Assembly (NCBI GenBank): GCA_958450865.1
Contig: CAUDNY010000005.1
Span: 136,741-200,740, forward strand
Direction: 5' to 3'
Source of the DNA: an uncultured Collinsella sp.
GTDB lineage: Bacteria > Actinomycetota > Coriobacteriia > Coriobacteriales > Coriobacteriaceae
DNA: 64,000 bases
Shown here: piece after piece, positions 36,827-46,009 of the stretch
How positions within the stretch are numbered: position 1 is the first letter of the stretch
How the letters are laid out: every line of letters starts with the position of its first letter
Program-made: the position numbers and the translations under genes
Notes under the pieces: model-generated
What the model saw: only the letters and a program-made list of their open reading frames with translations
Told to the model about the DNA's origin: nothing
Databases searched by the model: none

Positions 36827-37258
36827 CTACAGCTTAATGTCGAAATTGATTTCAGGCACGGCGGCCAAGTCGGCCAGCGTTACGCCGTCGACATAGTTCT
36901 CAATGACCTCGTCCAGACCGCGCCAGAATTTGACGGTCGAGCAAAGATCACTGCGGGCGCAGCTGTTGTCGATGCCATCGCACGCCACCGGAGCCGTGCT
37001 GCCCTCGACGGCGCGCAGGATGTCGCCGGCACGCACCTCGGAGGGGTCCTTGGCCATCATGTAGCCGCCGCCCTTACCGCGTACGCTCTTAAGCAGGCCC
37101 GCCTTCATAAGCGGACGAACCAGCTGCTCCAAATACTTTTGCGAGATATGCTCGCGGTCGGCGACCTCGCGCAGGGCAATCTTGCCCTCGGTGTCGCCAA
37201 GCGCTGCGATATAGATCATCAGTCGGAGGGCATAGCGGCCCTTAGAAGAAATGAGCAT
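36827..37258 (-). CDS. Rrf2-family Fe-S responsive regulator, next to suf
   Basis: 143 residues. The winged helix MLISSKGRYALRLMIYIAAL and HISQKYLEQLVRPLMKAGLL is typical of IscR/SufR/RsrR proteins. Three Cys (ACDGIDNSCARSDLC, residues about 92-106) could ligate a [2Fe-2S] or [4Fe-4S] cluster. GGGAGGG lies 5 bases before the ATG at 37258; the longer frame to 37309 has no such site and starts inside the palindrome. It is divergent from sufC, with a shared 222-bp regulatory gap, so it is likely the suf regulator and probably autoregulated. Confidence 0.85.
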   Translation of the reverse strand: MLISSKGRYALRLMIYIAALGDTEGKIALREVADREHISQKYLEQLVRPLMKAGLLKSVRGKGGGYMMAKDPSEVRAGDILRAVEGSTAPVACDGIDNSCARSDLCSTVKFWRGLDEVIENYVDGVTLADLAAVPEINFDIKL

Positions 37259-37279
37259 ACCTACCCTCCCGTTGTTCCT

Positions 37280-37417
37280 GGGACAAAAACCCAGGAGCGT
37301 TTGTCCCAAATCTTATGCACGCGGGGCAAACAAACCTGATTATTTTGTCCCACATCTAAAAAGTCGAGTGGATTAGTCGGGTTTTCCCTTGACTAACGCC
37401 GAACCCATAGTAACTTT
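37280..37417 (+). promoter_or_regulatory. rrf2-sufC divergent control region with repeated TTTGTCCC elements
   Basis: GGGACAAA (37280-37287) and TTTGTCCC (37300-37307) form an inverted repeat. The 16-mer TTTGTCCCAAATCTTA (37300-37315) recurs once with changes at 37344-37359 and exactly at the far end of the operon (42729-42744). TTGACT at 37389-37394 with TAACTT 16 bases on is a likely sufC promoter, and TTAGTC...GACTAA overlaps its -35 in a way seen at IscR-type sites. Which element the Rrf2 protein binds is not known. Confidence 0.5.
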
Positions 37418-37480
37418 ATTCCGAGAAGATTCCTAGGGTTTAGTACACCTATGAGTACACCATATACAGAGAGGGACAGC

Positions 37481-38281
37481 ATGAGCGCAAATCCGCTGCT
37501 TTCCATCGAAGGTCTGACCGCCTCCGTGGACGAAAAGACCATCCTCCACAACGTCAACCTCAACGTCGCCGCCGGCGAGACCCACGTGCTGATGGGACCC
37601 AACGGCGCCGGCAAGTCCACCCTCGGTCATCTGGTCATGGGCGACCCCGTCTACACCGTCAACAACGGCCGCATCGTCTTTGACGGCCAGGACATCACCG
37701 AGCTCACCACCGACAAGCGTTCGCGCGCCGGCCTGTTCCTGAGCTTCCAGGCCCCGGTCGAGATCCCGGGCGTGCCGCTGTCGAGCTTTTTGCGCGCCAG
37801 CATCGCCGGCCGTCCCGGCCTGGAGATGAAGGGCAAGGAGTTCCGCCGTCGCGTCAAGGAGCTCGCGGCCGAGCTTAACATGGACACTGCCTACCTCAAC
37901 CGCGAGCTGGGCGTGGGCTTCTCGGGCGGCGAGAAAAAGAAGGTCGAGATGCTCCAGCTTCTGCTGCTGCAGCCCAAGCTCGCCATCCTGGACGAGACTG
38001 ACTCGGGCCTGGACGTCGACGCCCTGTCCACCGTCAGCCATGGCATGGACGCCTACCGCAAGAGCTGCGACGGCTCCATGCTCATCATCACGCACAATAC
38101 GCGCATCCTGGAGCACCTGGATGTCGACCGCGTCCACGTTATGGTCAAGGGCCATATCGTGCGTGAGGACGACGCCTCGCTTATCCCCTGGATCGACAAG
38201 AACGGCTTTGAGACCTTCGAGCGCGAGGCCGCCGAGCAGCGCGCCCAGGCCGAGGCCGCCGCTGCCGAGCAGCAGGCGTAA
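37481..38281 (+). CDS. sufC: SufC, Fe-S assembly ATPase
   Basis: 266 residues from the ATG at 37481 (GAGAGGGAC upstream; an earlier ATG at 37451 adds ten residues). It has Walker A GPNGAGKSTLG, the signature FSGGEKKKVEM and Walker B LAILDETDSGLD, all typical of SufC. It forms the SufBC2D scaffold complex in the cytosol and powers Fe-S cluster building. First gene of sufCBDSU. Confidence 0.95.
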   Translation: MSANPLLSIEGLTASVDEKTILHNVNLNVAAGETHVLMGPNGAGKSTLGHLVMGDPVYTVNNGRIVFDGQDITELTTDKRSRAGLFLSFQAPVEIPGVPLSSFLRASIAGRPGLEMKGKEFRRRVKELAAELNMDTAYLNRELGVGFSGGEKKKVEMLQLLLLQPKLAILDETDSGLDVDALSTVSHGMDAYRKSCDGSMLIITHNTRILEHLDVDRVHVMVKGHIVREDDASLIPWIDKNGFETFEREAAEQRAQAEAAAAEQQA

Positions 38282-38293
38282 AGGGGCGACGCA

Positions 38294-39706
38294 ATGACCA
38301 AGAACCGCACCGAGGTCGCGGACATCGACCGCAGCCTCTACGACTTCACCTATGGCGAGGAGGGATTCGAGCGCCTCGACGCCGGCATCACGCCCGACAT
38401 CGTGCGCGAGATCAGCGCCAAGAAGGACGAGCCGCAGTGGATGCTCGACCTGCGCCTCAAGTCCCTCGAGATCTTCAACCGCTTCCCGGATCCGACGTGG
38501 GGCCCCTCCATCGAGGGCCTGGACATGGACAACATCGTCACCTACGTCAAGCCCAACACCGACCAAAAGCACGACTGGGAGTCGGTGCCCGACGACATCA
38601 AGAACACCTTTGAGCGCTTGGGCATCCCCGACGCCGAGCGCAGCTACCTGGCAGGCGTCGGCGCGCAGTACGACTCCGAGCTCGTCTACCACAACATGCA
38701 GGACACGGCGTCCAAGATGGGCATCGTCTACTCCGGCATCGAGGAGGCCCTGCACGACCCGCAGTGGGAGCCGCTCATCCACGAGAAGTTTATGACGCTC
38801 ATCCCGCCCACCGACCACAAGTTTGCGGCCCTGCACGGCGCCGTGTGGTCGGGTGGCTCGTTTGTCTACGTACCCAAGGGCACCAAGTTGGACTTCCCGC
38901 TGCAGAGCTACTTCCGCCTCAACGCCAAGGGCGCCGGCCAATTTGAGCACACGCTCATCATTGTCGAGGACGATGCCGATCTGCACTTCATCGAGGGTTG
39001 CTCCGCGCCCAAGTACAACGTTGCCAACCTCCACGCCGGCGCCGTCGAGCTCTTTGTGGGCAAGCGTGCGCACCTGCGCTACTCGACCATCGAGAACTGG
39101 TCCAAAAACATGTACAACCTCAACACCAAGCGTGCGCGCGTGGACGAGGATGGCGACATCGAGTGGATCAGTGGCTCCTTCGGCAGCCACGTGGGCTACC
39201 TCTACCCAATGAGCGTGCTCAACGGCCGCCGCGCCCGCTCGAGCTTTACCGGCATCACCTTTGCCGGCGCCGGTCAGAACCTCGACACCGGCTGCAAGGT
39301 CGTGCTCAACGCGCCCGATACCTCGGCAACCGTCGAGACCAAGGGCATCTCCAAGAGCGGCGGCATCCAGACCTTCCGCAGCTCCATCGTGGCCACGCCC
39401 AAGGCCGAGGGTTCCAAGGCAACCGTGAGCTGCCAGTCGCTGATGCTCGACGACCAGAGCCGCTCCGACACTATTCCGGCCATGGACATCCGCGCCAAGA
39501 ACGTCGACATCGGCCACGAGGCTACCATCGGCCGCATCGGCGACGACAAGGTGTTCTACCTGATGAGCCGCGGCATCTCGGAGGAAGAGGCCCGCACCAT
39601 GATTGTCAACGGCTTTGCCAACCCGGTCTCCAAGGAGCTGCCGCTGGAGTATGCCGTCGAGATGAACAACCTGATCAAGCTCGAGATGGAAGGAGCGATC
39701 GGATAA
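38294..39706 (+). CDS. sufB: SufB, Fe-S scaffold
   Basis: 470 residues with the SufB beta-helix motifs (FVYVPKGTKLDFPLQSYFR, HLRYSTIENWSKNMYNLNTK, VGYLYPMSVLNG). AAAGGGGCGACGCA precedes the ATG. It carries the nascent cluster on the SufBC2D complex. Its TAA overlaps the sufD start (TAATG). Confidence 0.95.
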   Translation: MTKNRTEVADIDRSLYDFTYGEEGFERLDAGITPDIVREISAKKDEPQWMLDLRLKSLEIFNRFPDPTWGPSIEGLDMDNIVTYVKPNTDQKHDWESVPDDIKNTFERLGIPDAERSYLAGVGAQYDSELVYHNMQDTASKMGIVYSGIEEALHDPQWEPLIHEKFMTLIPPTDHKFAALHGAVWSGGSFVYVPKGTKLDFPLQSYFRLNAKGAGQFEHTLIIVEDDADLHFIEGCSAPKYNVANLHAGAVELFVGKRAHLRYSTIENWSKNMYNLNTKRARVDEDGDIEWISGSFGSHVGYLYPMSVLNGRRARSSFTGITFAGAGQNLDTGCKVVLNAPDTSATVETKGISKSGGIQTFRSSIVATPKAEGSKATVSCQSLMLDDQSRSDTIPAMDIRAKNVDIGHEATIGRIGDDKVFYLMSRGISEEEARTMIVNGFANPVSKELPLEYAVEMNNLIKLEMEGAIG

Positions 39707-40977
39707 TGAAACAGACCACGAACACCGCTGCTACCACACTCGAGCAGGTTAATGCGATGCCTGCTGCCACCTGGGGCTGGCTGCGCATGAACCAGACCAA
39801 GCTTCAGCTTTCGAACGAGCTTGCCGCCGCTCCTGCCGAGGCCGTCGAGGTCGAGGGGCTGGACGAGCAGTTCTCCGGCGCGGCCGACGCCTTCGAGACC
39901 GCCATGGACGCCATGGCCGAGCGCTTCCCCGAGCGCCGTGCCTCCGCCCCCGGTGATGCCGCCGACCGCGCCCGCATCACGCCCGAGACCGAGCTCGACG
40001 TGCCCGCCACCTCCGTCTACCAGGCCGGCGCCATCAAGCTCGAGGAGGAGCTCTCCCCCGCCGAGGCCTTCGAGACCGGCATGGGCGAGGCTGCCTATGC
40101 GCATCTGACCGAGCACGCCACCAAGCGCATCGTCATCGATGTGCCCGCATACAAGCACGCCACGGTTACCGTGCGCGTGAGCGGTATCGATGCCGCCGCG
40201 GCCATCGCCGCCATCGACGTCGTCGCCCGCCCGCAGGCAACGCTCGACCTGCAGATCGCCCTGGACTCCCCCGTTGCTGGCGAGGGTGTCGTGGGCTCCG
40301 CGCTGCGCGTCTGCGCCCACGAGTACGCCACCGTCAACGTGACCTGCACGCAGACACTCGACGACAGCTGGATCGCACTCGACGACACCGGCCTGTTCCT
40401 GGACGAGGGCGCGCGCGTCAACGTGCAGCACACCGTCCTGGGTGCCGGCGCCAGCGCCACCGGCCTTGCCGGCGACCTGCTGGGCGACACTGCCAAGGTG
40501 ACCATCGATACCGATTACCTGGGCGCCCGCGAGCAGGTGCGCGACTTTAACTACGAGCTGCGCCACCGCGGTCGCAAGACCGAGTGCGAGATCGACGCCA
40601 ACGGCGTGCTGACCGGCACGTCCAAGAAGGTCTACCGCGGCACCATCGACCTCGTGCACGGCTGCAAGGGCGCAACCGGCACCGAGCGCGAAACCGTGCT
40701 GCTGGCCAACAAGGGCGTCGACAACAAGACCGTCCCCGTCATCCTGTGCGACGAGGACGACGTCGCCGGCAACCACGGTGCCACCATCGGCCACGTCCGC
40801 GACGAGCAGCTGTTCTATCTCGCCTGCCGCGGCCTAGACCAAAGCGCCGCCGAGGACCTGTTCATCCGCGCCAAGCTGGAGGACGCCGCGATTTCCGCCA
40901 CCGATGAGCGCACCCGCGCCGCCGTTGTCCGCCTGGGCAACAACCTGATCGATAACTTTGAGGAGGAGCTCGCATGA
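39706..40977 (+). CDS. sufD: SufD, Fe-S scaffold partner
   Basis: 423 residues starting at the ATG that overlaps the sufB stop. The C-terminal half has the SufB/D fold (YRGTIDLVHGCKGATGTE, GNHGATIGHVRDEQLFYLAC) while the first 150 residues are acidic and diverged. It pairs with SufB and takes part in iron entry. The last four bases are shared with sufS. Confidence 0.92.
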   Translation: MKQTTNTAATTLEQVNAMPAATWGWLRMNQTKLQLSNELAAAPAEAVEVEGLDEQFSGAADAFETAMDAMAERFPERRASAPGDAADRARITPETELDVPATSVYQAGAIKLEEELSPAEAFETGMGEAAYAHLTEHATKRIVIDVPAYKHATVTVRVSGIDAAAAIAAIDVVARPQATLDLQIALDSPVAGEGVVGSALRVCAHEYATVNVTCTQTLDDSWIALDDTGLFLDEGARVNVQHTVLGAGASATGLAGDLLGDTAKVTIDTDYLGAREQVRDFNYELRHRGRKTECEIDANGVLTGTSKKVYRGTIDLVHGCKGATGTERETVLLANKGVDNKTVPVILCDEDDVAGNHGATIGHVRDEQLFYLACRGLDQSAAEDLFIRAKLEDAAISATDERTRAAVVRLGNNLIDNFEEELA

Positions 40978-42299
40978 TCGACACCGAGCACGTTAAATGC
41001 GACACCTGTACTGCCCCCGAGCCCATGGAGCTCGACGCCAGCGACGAGGCTTCGCGCGGCTGGCCCACCGTGGACATCGAGACCAATCCCTACAAGGCGC
41101 AGTTCCCGCTGTTCCAGCAGCACCCCGAGATCGCCTTCCTCGATAGCGCCGCCACCGCGCAGCGCCCTGCCTGTGTGCTCGACGCCGAGCGCGACTTCTA
41201 TCAGCGCATGAACGCCAACCCCCTGCGCGGCCTGTACTCGCTGTCCGTCGAGGCCACCGACGCCATCGCGAAGGTCCGCCAGCAGATCGCTGACCTCATC
41301 GGCGCCGCCCAGGCCAACGAGGTCGTCTTCACCCGCAACACGAGCGAGTCGCTTAACCTGGTCGCCAAGAGCTTTGCGCCCACAGTGCTCGAACCGGGCG
41401 ACGAGGTCGTCATCACTATCATGGAGCACCACTCCAACCTGATTCCGTGGCAGCAGGTCTGCCGCGAGACCGGCGCCAAGCTCGTCTACCTGTATCCCAC
41501 CAAGACCGGCCAGCTCACGACCGAGGAGGTTCTTGCCAAGGTGGGTCCCAAGACCAAGATCCTGGCCGTGGGACAGGTCTCCAACGTGCTGGGCGTCGAG
41601 AACCCGGTCAAGAACCTCGGCAAACTCGTGCACAAGTACGGCGGCTACCTGGTCGTCGACGGCGCGCAGTCGCTGCCGCACATGCCGGTCGATGTGGCCG
41701 ACCTGGGCGCCGACTTCTTTGCCTTTAGTGCGCACAAGGCCATGGGCCCCATGGGCATCGGCGTGCTGTGGGGCAAGATGGACCTGCTCAACGCCATGCC
41801 GCCCATGCTTACCGGCGGCGAGATGATCGATTCGGTCACCGAGCAGGACGCCGTCTGGGCGCCCGTCCCCGAGAAGTTCGAGGCCGGCACGCAGGACGCC
41901 GCCGGCATCTTCGCCACGGGTGCGGCACTCGACTACCTGGTTAACACCGTGGGTTACGAGAACATCCAAGCACGCGAGCAGGCACTCGTCCACTACCTGA
42001 TGGGCGAACTCATGCAGCTCGACTTTGTCCAGATCATCGGCTCGATCTATTGGGACAACCACCACGGCGTCGTGAGCTTTAACGTCAAGGGTATCCACCC
42101 GCACGACGTCGCGAGCATCATGGACATGGACGGCGTCTGCATCCGCGCCGGTCACCACTGCGCGCAGCCGCTGCTCACCTGGCTGGGCGTCGAGAACCTT
42201 GCCTGCTGCCGCGCCAGCGTCGCCTTCTACAACGACAAGGCCGACATCGACAAGTTCATCGCCGGCCTGCATCACGTTTGGAGCACGTTCAATGGGTAA
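40974..42299 (+). CDS. sufS: SufS, type II cysteine desulfurase
   Basis: 441 residues. PLP enzyme with the Lys in FSAHKAMGPMGIGVLW, HHSNLIPWQ, VDGAQSLPHMPVDV, and the catalytic Cys in RAGHHCAQPL. It takes sulfur from cysteine and hands it to SufU. The first 35 residues are an acidic extension with two Cys (CDTC). ATGA overlap with sufD. Confidence 0.95.
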   Translation: MIDTEHVKCDTCTAPEPMELDASDEASRGWPTVDIETNPYKAQFPLFQQHPEIAFLDSAATAQRPACVLDAERDFYQRMNANPLRGLYSLSVEATDAIAKVRQQIADLIGAAQANEVVFTRNTSESLNLVAKSFAPTVLEPGDEVVITIMEHHSNLIPWQQVCRETGAKLVYLYPTKTGQLTTEEVLAKVGPKTKILAVGQVSNVLGVENPVKNLGKLVHKYGGYLVVDGAQSLPHMPVDVADLGADFFAFSAHKAMGPMGIGVLWGKMDLLNAMPPMLTGGEMIDSVTEQDAVWAPVPEKFEAGTQDAAGIFATGAALDYLVNTVGYENIQAREQALVHYLMGELMQLDFVQIIGSIYWDNHHGVVSFNVKGIHPHDVASIMDMDGVCIRAGHHCAQPLLTWLGVENLACCRASVAFYNDKADIDKFIAGLHHVWSTFNG

Positions 42300-42726
42300 T
42301 CTGTACACCTCCACCACATTTATGGAGCACAACTCGCACCCCGACTATAAGTACGAGATGGAAGCTCCCACGCACGAGCACGACGGCATCAACCCCAGCT
42401 GCGGCGACGAGCTCACCTTGCAGCTACGTGTCGAGAACAACGTGATCGAGGAGGCCTCCTTTACCGGCCACGGCTGCGCCATCAGCCAGGCAAGCGCCGA
42501 CATCATGGCCGACCTCATCACCGGTGAGACGATCGAGGAGGCTCGCCGCCTGGCGGAGCTCTTCCTCGCCATGATCCGCGGCGAGCAGCTCTCCGAGGAA
42601 GACCTGGAAGACCTAGACGAAGCCGCCCAGCTCCAGGACATCTCGCACATGCCCGCCCGCGTCAAATGCGCCGAGCTCGCCTGGCGCACCCTCGACGGCA
42701 TGCTCACGGGACAAAATAATCAGTAG
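42292..42726 (+). CDS. sufU: SufU, sulfur-transfer partner of SufS
   Basis: 144 residues, starting inside the sufS end. NPSCGDE, GHGCAISQASAD and RVKCAELAW supply the Zn ligands and sulfur-accepting Cys of SufU. A GGGACAAA...TTTGTCCC palindrome spans its last codons, and a terminator follows. Confidence 0.93.
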   Translation: MGNLYTSTTFMEHNSHPDYKYEMEAPTHEHDGINPSCGDELTLQLRVENNVIEEASFTGHGCAISQASADIMADLITGETIEEARRLAELFLAMIRGEQLSEEDLEDLDEAAQLQDISHMPARVKCAELAWRTLDGMLTGQNNQ

Positions 42727-42744
42727 TATTTGTCCCAAATCTTA
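42708..42744. repeat. TTTGTCCC palindrome at the end of the suf operon
   Basis: GGGACAAA at 42708-42715 and TTTGTCCC at 42729-42736 flank 13 bases that include the sufU stop. The 16-mer TTTGTCCCAAATCTTA (42729-42744) is identical to 37300-37315 in front of sufC. Confidence 0.75.
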
Positions 42745-42754
42745 AGAATTTTGT

Positions 42755-42791
42755 TGGCCGAATCGCTTGACAAGAGTGGTTCGGCCATTTT
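42755..42791 (+). terminator. Terminator of sufCBDSU
   Basis: TGGCCGAA and TTCGGCCA pair around a 17-base loop and are followed by TTTTCTATT. It touches the stop of the convergent transposase gene. Confidence 0.7.
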
Positions 42792-43592
42792 CTATTCCGA
42801 GCCCTCAGCCTGAGCCTTCACCCGCGCATAAGCGCGCACGATGCGAGAGACGGTACTTTTGCTGATTCCCGTATACCGTTCGATCTCGCGCACCGTGTAG
42901 CCGCCATCGTGCAGGGCGAAAATGATTCCGTCTCGCCGTGAGGGTGCTACGGTCTTGAGTTCGTTGAGCGGCACACCCAGGCGCTTCGCCATCTTGTCGG
43001 CAAACGCACGCCGCTCCCACTCCGTCTCATCCATATCGTGAATCACCGGATCGGAACCATCGGGCATCGACAGAGAATAATCCAGAAACCCCTTGGCAGA
43101 CTCAAAGAGCTCGAGAACACAAGAAGGGTCCGAAAATCCCCTCGTCATATCGTTGTCATACGCTCGAAGATACTCGGAAAAGCTGCTCCAGGGATAACGC
43201 TCGATCAGGGCGATACCCGCCTCCTGCGGATTAGCGTGAACATAGCGAATGGCAGCCATTAGATAACGGTCGGTATCGAGCGAGCGCCGGTCAAAACGGT
43301 TCTGGAACAGATGGCCCGTGCGCCCCGTGCGTTTATTGAACCGCCGCGCGTACGTCAAAAGCAGCCGGTGCATCGCCGCGCTCATCGCGTCCTCGTAATC
43401 TGCAAGCACCAAATGCACGTGATTGCCCATAAGGCACCAGGCGATAACCGTCACGCCCGCCTCGCGGCAGCACTCGCGCATCAGCTCCAAAAACTCCCAC
43501 CGGTCTTCATCGCCCTCAAAGATGAGTTGCTTGCCCACACCGCGGGCACAGACATGGTAAAAGCCGGTAACCGTTCTCCAAACGCGCTGCAT
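42792..43592 (-). CDS. RAYT-like Y1 HUH transposase
   Basis: 266 residues. VTGFYHVCARGVGKQLIFEG, LMGNHVHLVLADYED (HUH metal site) and YLMAAIRYVHANPQEAG (Tyr nucleophile region) match REP-associated tyrosine transposases (Y1/IS200-like). The last 60 residues add a helix-turn-helix (TVREIERYTGISKSTVSRIV). AAGGGAG lies 6 bases before the ATG at 43592. No IS200-type ends are visible around it, so it is a domesticated single-copy gene and not an insertion sequence. The gap 43593-43995 holds no other gene; it must hold the promoter of the next operon, with a TATTAT at 43897. Confidence 0.82.
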   Translation of the reverse strand: MQRVWRTVTGFYHVCARGVGKQLIFEGDEDRWEFLELMRECCREAGVTVIAWCLMGNHVHLVLADYEDAMSAAMHRLLLTYARRFNKRTGRTGHLFQNRFDRRSLDTDRYLMAAIRYVHANPQEAGIALIERYPWSSFSEYLRAYDNDMTRGFSDPSCVLELFESAKGFLDYSLSMPDGSDPVIHDMDETEWERRAFADKMAKRLGVPLNELKTVAPSRRDGIIFALHDGGYTVREIERYTGISKSTVSRIVRAYARVKAQAEGSE

Positions 43593-43995
43593 GGCGCTCC
43601 CTTCGCCGGGATCTGATTGCCATCCAATACAGCACGATTGAAGCGTGCCATCAAAACATTCACGCAAAACAATACACTCGCGCGGCCAAAGGCGGTAAAC
43701 GGGCGGCGAACGGCACCGTTGCAAAAGGTCAGACCCCGCAACGCATACAAGAGCTGACCAAAAGCTTGCCCAAGACGAACCCCCTCTACGGAAGTTCGCG
43801 ACCACAGAACATATAGTTAAACCGTTTCAATTAAAACTTCCGGACTTCTCGCTACGAAAACTGAGCCGTTCGCCGAATATTCCGTGCATTTCGCGGTATT
43901 ATAGGGGCTGCATGTCATGTCCCTTTCGAAGGGTCGCCCGGCAATCGCCAGCCACGACCCCCAGACGGGACGCCAACACGATAGAGAGGAGAGGC

Positions 43996-44730
43996 ATGCA
44001 GTACTCACAGGAAGTGGAGAACATGTGCCCCGTTGCCAAGGGTGCATACCACGGCCCCGCACCCATCCCCGAGGAGGGCAAGTGGGTCCAGGCTAAGGAG
44101 ATTTCCGACATCTCCGGTCTTACGCACGGTGTGGGTTGGTGCGCACCTCAGCAGGGCGCCTGCAAGCTCACGCTGAACGTCAAGGACGGCATCATCGAGG
44201 AGGCCCTCGTTGAGACCATCGGTTGCTCGGGCATGACCCACTCTGCCGCCATGGCTTCCGAGATCCTTCCCGGTAAGACCATCCTCGAGGCCCTCAACAC
44301 CGACCTCGTCTGCGACGCCATCAACGTTGCTATGCGCGAGATCTTCCTGCAGATCGTTTACGGCCGCAGCCAGACCGCATTCTCCGAGGGCGGCCTGCCC
44401 GTGGGCGCCTCCCTCGACGACCTCGGCAAGGGCCTTCGCTCTCAGGTCGGCACCATGTTCGGCACCAAGGCCAAGGGCGCTCGTTACCTCGAGCTCGCTC
44501 AGGGCTACGTCACCCGCATGGCTCTCAACGACAAGAACGAGATCATCGCGTTCGAGTTCCTGAACCTCGGCAAGTTCACCGACGCCGTCAAGGCCGGCAA
44601 GACCCCCGAGGAGGCCATCGCTGGCGCTATGGGCCACTATGGTCAGTGGGAGAACGCTGCCAAGTACATCGACCCGCGCACCGACGAGGAGACTCACTCC
44701 GTCGCCAGCGTGTTCCCGGTTCACGAGTAG
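43996..44730 (+). CDS. NifU/IscU-like scaffold-type protein, partner of GGGtGRT protein
   Basis: 244 residues from the ATG at 43996 (GAGAGGAGAGGC upstream). Cys in GWCAPQQGAC and ETIGCSGMTHSAAM and a later Cys (TDLVCDAIN) give an IscU/NifU-like fold, followed by YGRSQTAFSEGGLPVGASL. I recognise it as the gene that commonly precedes GGGtGRT proteins and is annotated as an Fe-S scaffold. The pathway is not known to me. It has strong codon bias and a strong ribosome site, so it is probably highly expressed. Confidence 0.8.
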   Translation: MQYSQEVENMCPVAKGAYHGPAPIPEEGKWVQAKEISDISGLTHGVGWCAPQQGACKLTLNVKDGIIEEALVETIGCSGMTHSAAMASEILPGKTILEALNTDLVCDAINVAMREIFLQIVYGRSQTAFSEGGLPVGASLDDLGKGLRSQVGTMFGTKAKGARYLELAQGYVTRMALNDKNEIIAFEFLNLGKFTDAVKAGKTPEEAIAGAMGHYGQWENAAKYIDPRTDEETHSVASVFPVHE

Positions 44731-44748
44731 AAAGGGAGGGAAATAACT

Positions 44749-45753
44749 ATGACTGTTACGTTCGAAGGTTACGAGCGCCGCGCTGACAAGATCAACAAGT
44801 GCCTCGCCGACAACGACATCGCCTCCCTCGAGGAAGCTCTGCAGATCTGCACCGACAAGGGCTTCAACCCGCGTGAGATCGTCAACAACACCCAGTCCAT
44901 CGCCTTCCAGAACGCCGAGTGGGCCTACACCCTCGGTTGCGCTCTCGCTGTCAAGCGTGGCGCCAAGACCGCTTCTGAGGCTGCCGCCATCATCGGCGAG
45001 GGCATCCAGGCCTTCACCGTTCCCGGCTCCGTCGCCGAGGACCGCAAGGTCGGTCTGGGCCACGGCAACCTGGGCGCTATGCTGCTCTCCGACGACACCG
45101 AGTGCTTCGCCTTCCTGGCCGGCCACGAGTCCTTCGCTGCCGCTGAGGGCGCTATCGGCCTGGCTCTGAACGCCAACAAGGCTCGCAAGAAGCCGCTGCG
45201 CGTTATCCTCAACGGTCTGGGCAAGGACGCCGCCCAGATCATCGCCCGCATCAACGGCTTCACCTATGTGAAGACCCAGTTCGACTACTACACGGGCGAG
45301 CTCAAGGTCGTCGAGACCATCCCCTACTCCGATGGTCCCCGCGCTGCCGTTAACTGCTACGGCTCCGACGACGTCCGCGAGGGCGTTGCCATCATGTGGC
45401 ACGAGAACGTCGACATCTCGATCACCGGTAACTCCACCAACCCCACGCGCTTCCAGCACCCCGTCGCTGGCACCTACAAGAAGGAGCGCATCGAGGCTGG
45501 CAAGAAGTACTTCTCCGTCGCTTCTGGTGGCGGCACTGGCCGTACCCTGCACCCGGACAACATGGGCGCCGGCCCTGCCTCTTACGGCATGACCGACACC
45601 ATGGGCCGTATGCACTCCGACGCCCAGTTCGCCGGTTCTTCCTCCGTGCCTGCGCACGTTGACATGATGGGTCTCATCGGCATGGGCAACAACCCCATGG
45701 TCGGTGCCACCGTCGCCTGCGCTGTCGCCGTCGAGGAGGCCCTCAAGGCCTAA
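44749..45753 (+). CDS. GGGtGRT family protein
   Basis: 334 residues, 18 bp after its partner with GGGAGGG upstream. The name-giving motif SGGGTGRTLHPDNMGAG is present, along with HGNLGAMLLSDDTECFAFLA and GMGNNPMVGATVACAV. The family is widespread in anaerobes but its reaction is unknown to me. The pair probably forms one enzyme or assembly unit. Codon use is strongly biased, like translation genes. Confidence 0.88.
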   Translation: MTVTFEGYERRADKINKCLADNDIASLEEALQICTDKGFNPREIVNNTQSIAFQNAEWAYTLGCALAVKRGAKTASEAAAIIGEGIQAFTVPGSVAEDRKVGLGHGNLGAMLLSDDTECFAFLAGHESFAAAEGAIGLALNANKARKKPLRVILNGLGKDAAQIIARINGFTYVKTQFDYYTGELKVVETIPYSDGPRAAVNCYGSDDVREGVAIMWHENVDISITGNSTNPTRFQHPVAGTYKKERIEAGKKYFSVASGGGTGRTLHPDNMGAGPASYGMTDTMGRMHSDAQFAGSSSVPAHVDMMGLIGMGNNPMVGATVACAVAVEEALKA

Positions 45754-45788
45754 TCGCGCCCGCGCGATGCTCAAATAGTTGAGCTTTG

Positions 45789-45821
45789 GAGCCGCTACCT
45801 TTCGAGGTGGCGGCTCTTTTT
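45789..45821 (+). terminator. Terminator after the GGGtGRT gene
   Basis: GAGCCGCTACCT and AGGTGGCGGCTC pair around TTCG (one mismatch), then TTTTT. Confidence 0.92.
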
Positions 45822-46009
45822 GTTTGCGCTGCCGCAGGGTAGCTAATGCCGATATATCAGTTGGGGCGAAATACGAGATGTGATGAGATGGAACGCCAGA
45901 GCGTCCATGACGCCCACCTGCCATATGTGCCCTTTGCCGATTTGCCGAGTCTTTGCGGCCCCATTGCCGATCACCCGTGCGACAATGCGCCGGACGAGAA
46001 AGGAATCCG

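Noticed and set aside
37433..39517. 694-codon minus-strand frame opposite sufC and sufB
   Set aside because: Antisense to two certain genes; its Val/Asp/His/Leu-rich sequence reflects their codon pattern.
42792..43805. An IS200-type insertion sequence with the longer frame as transposase
   Set aside because: The extension to 43805 has no ribosome site, and no subterminal hairpins or TTAC-type target are visible.
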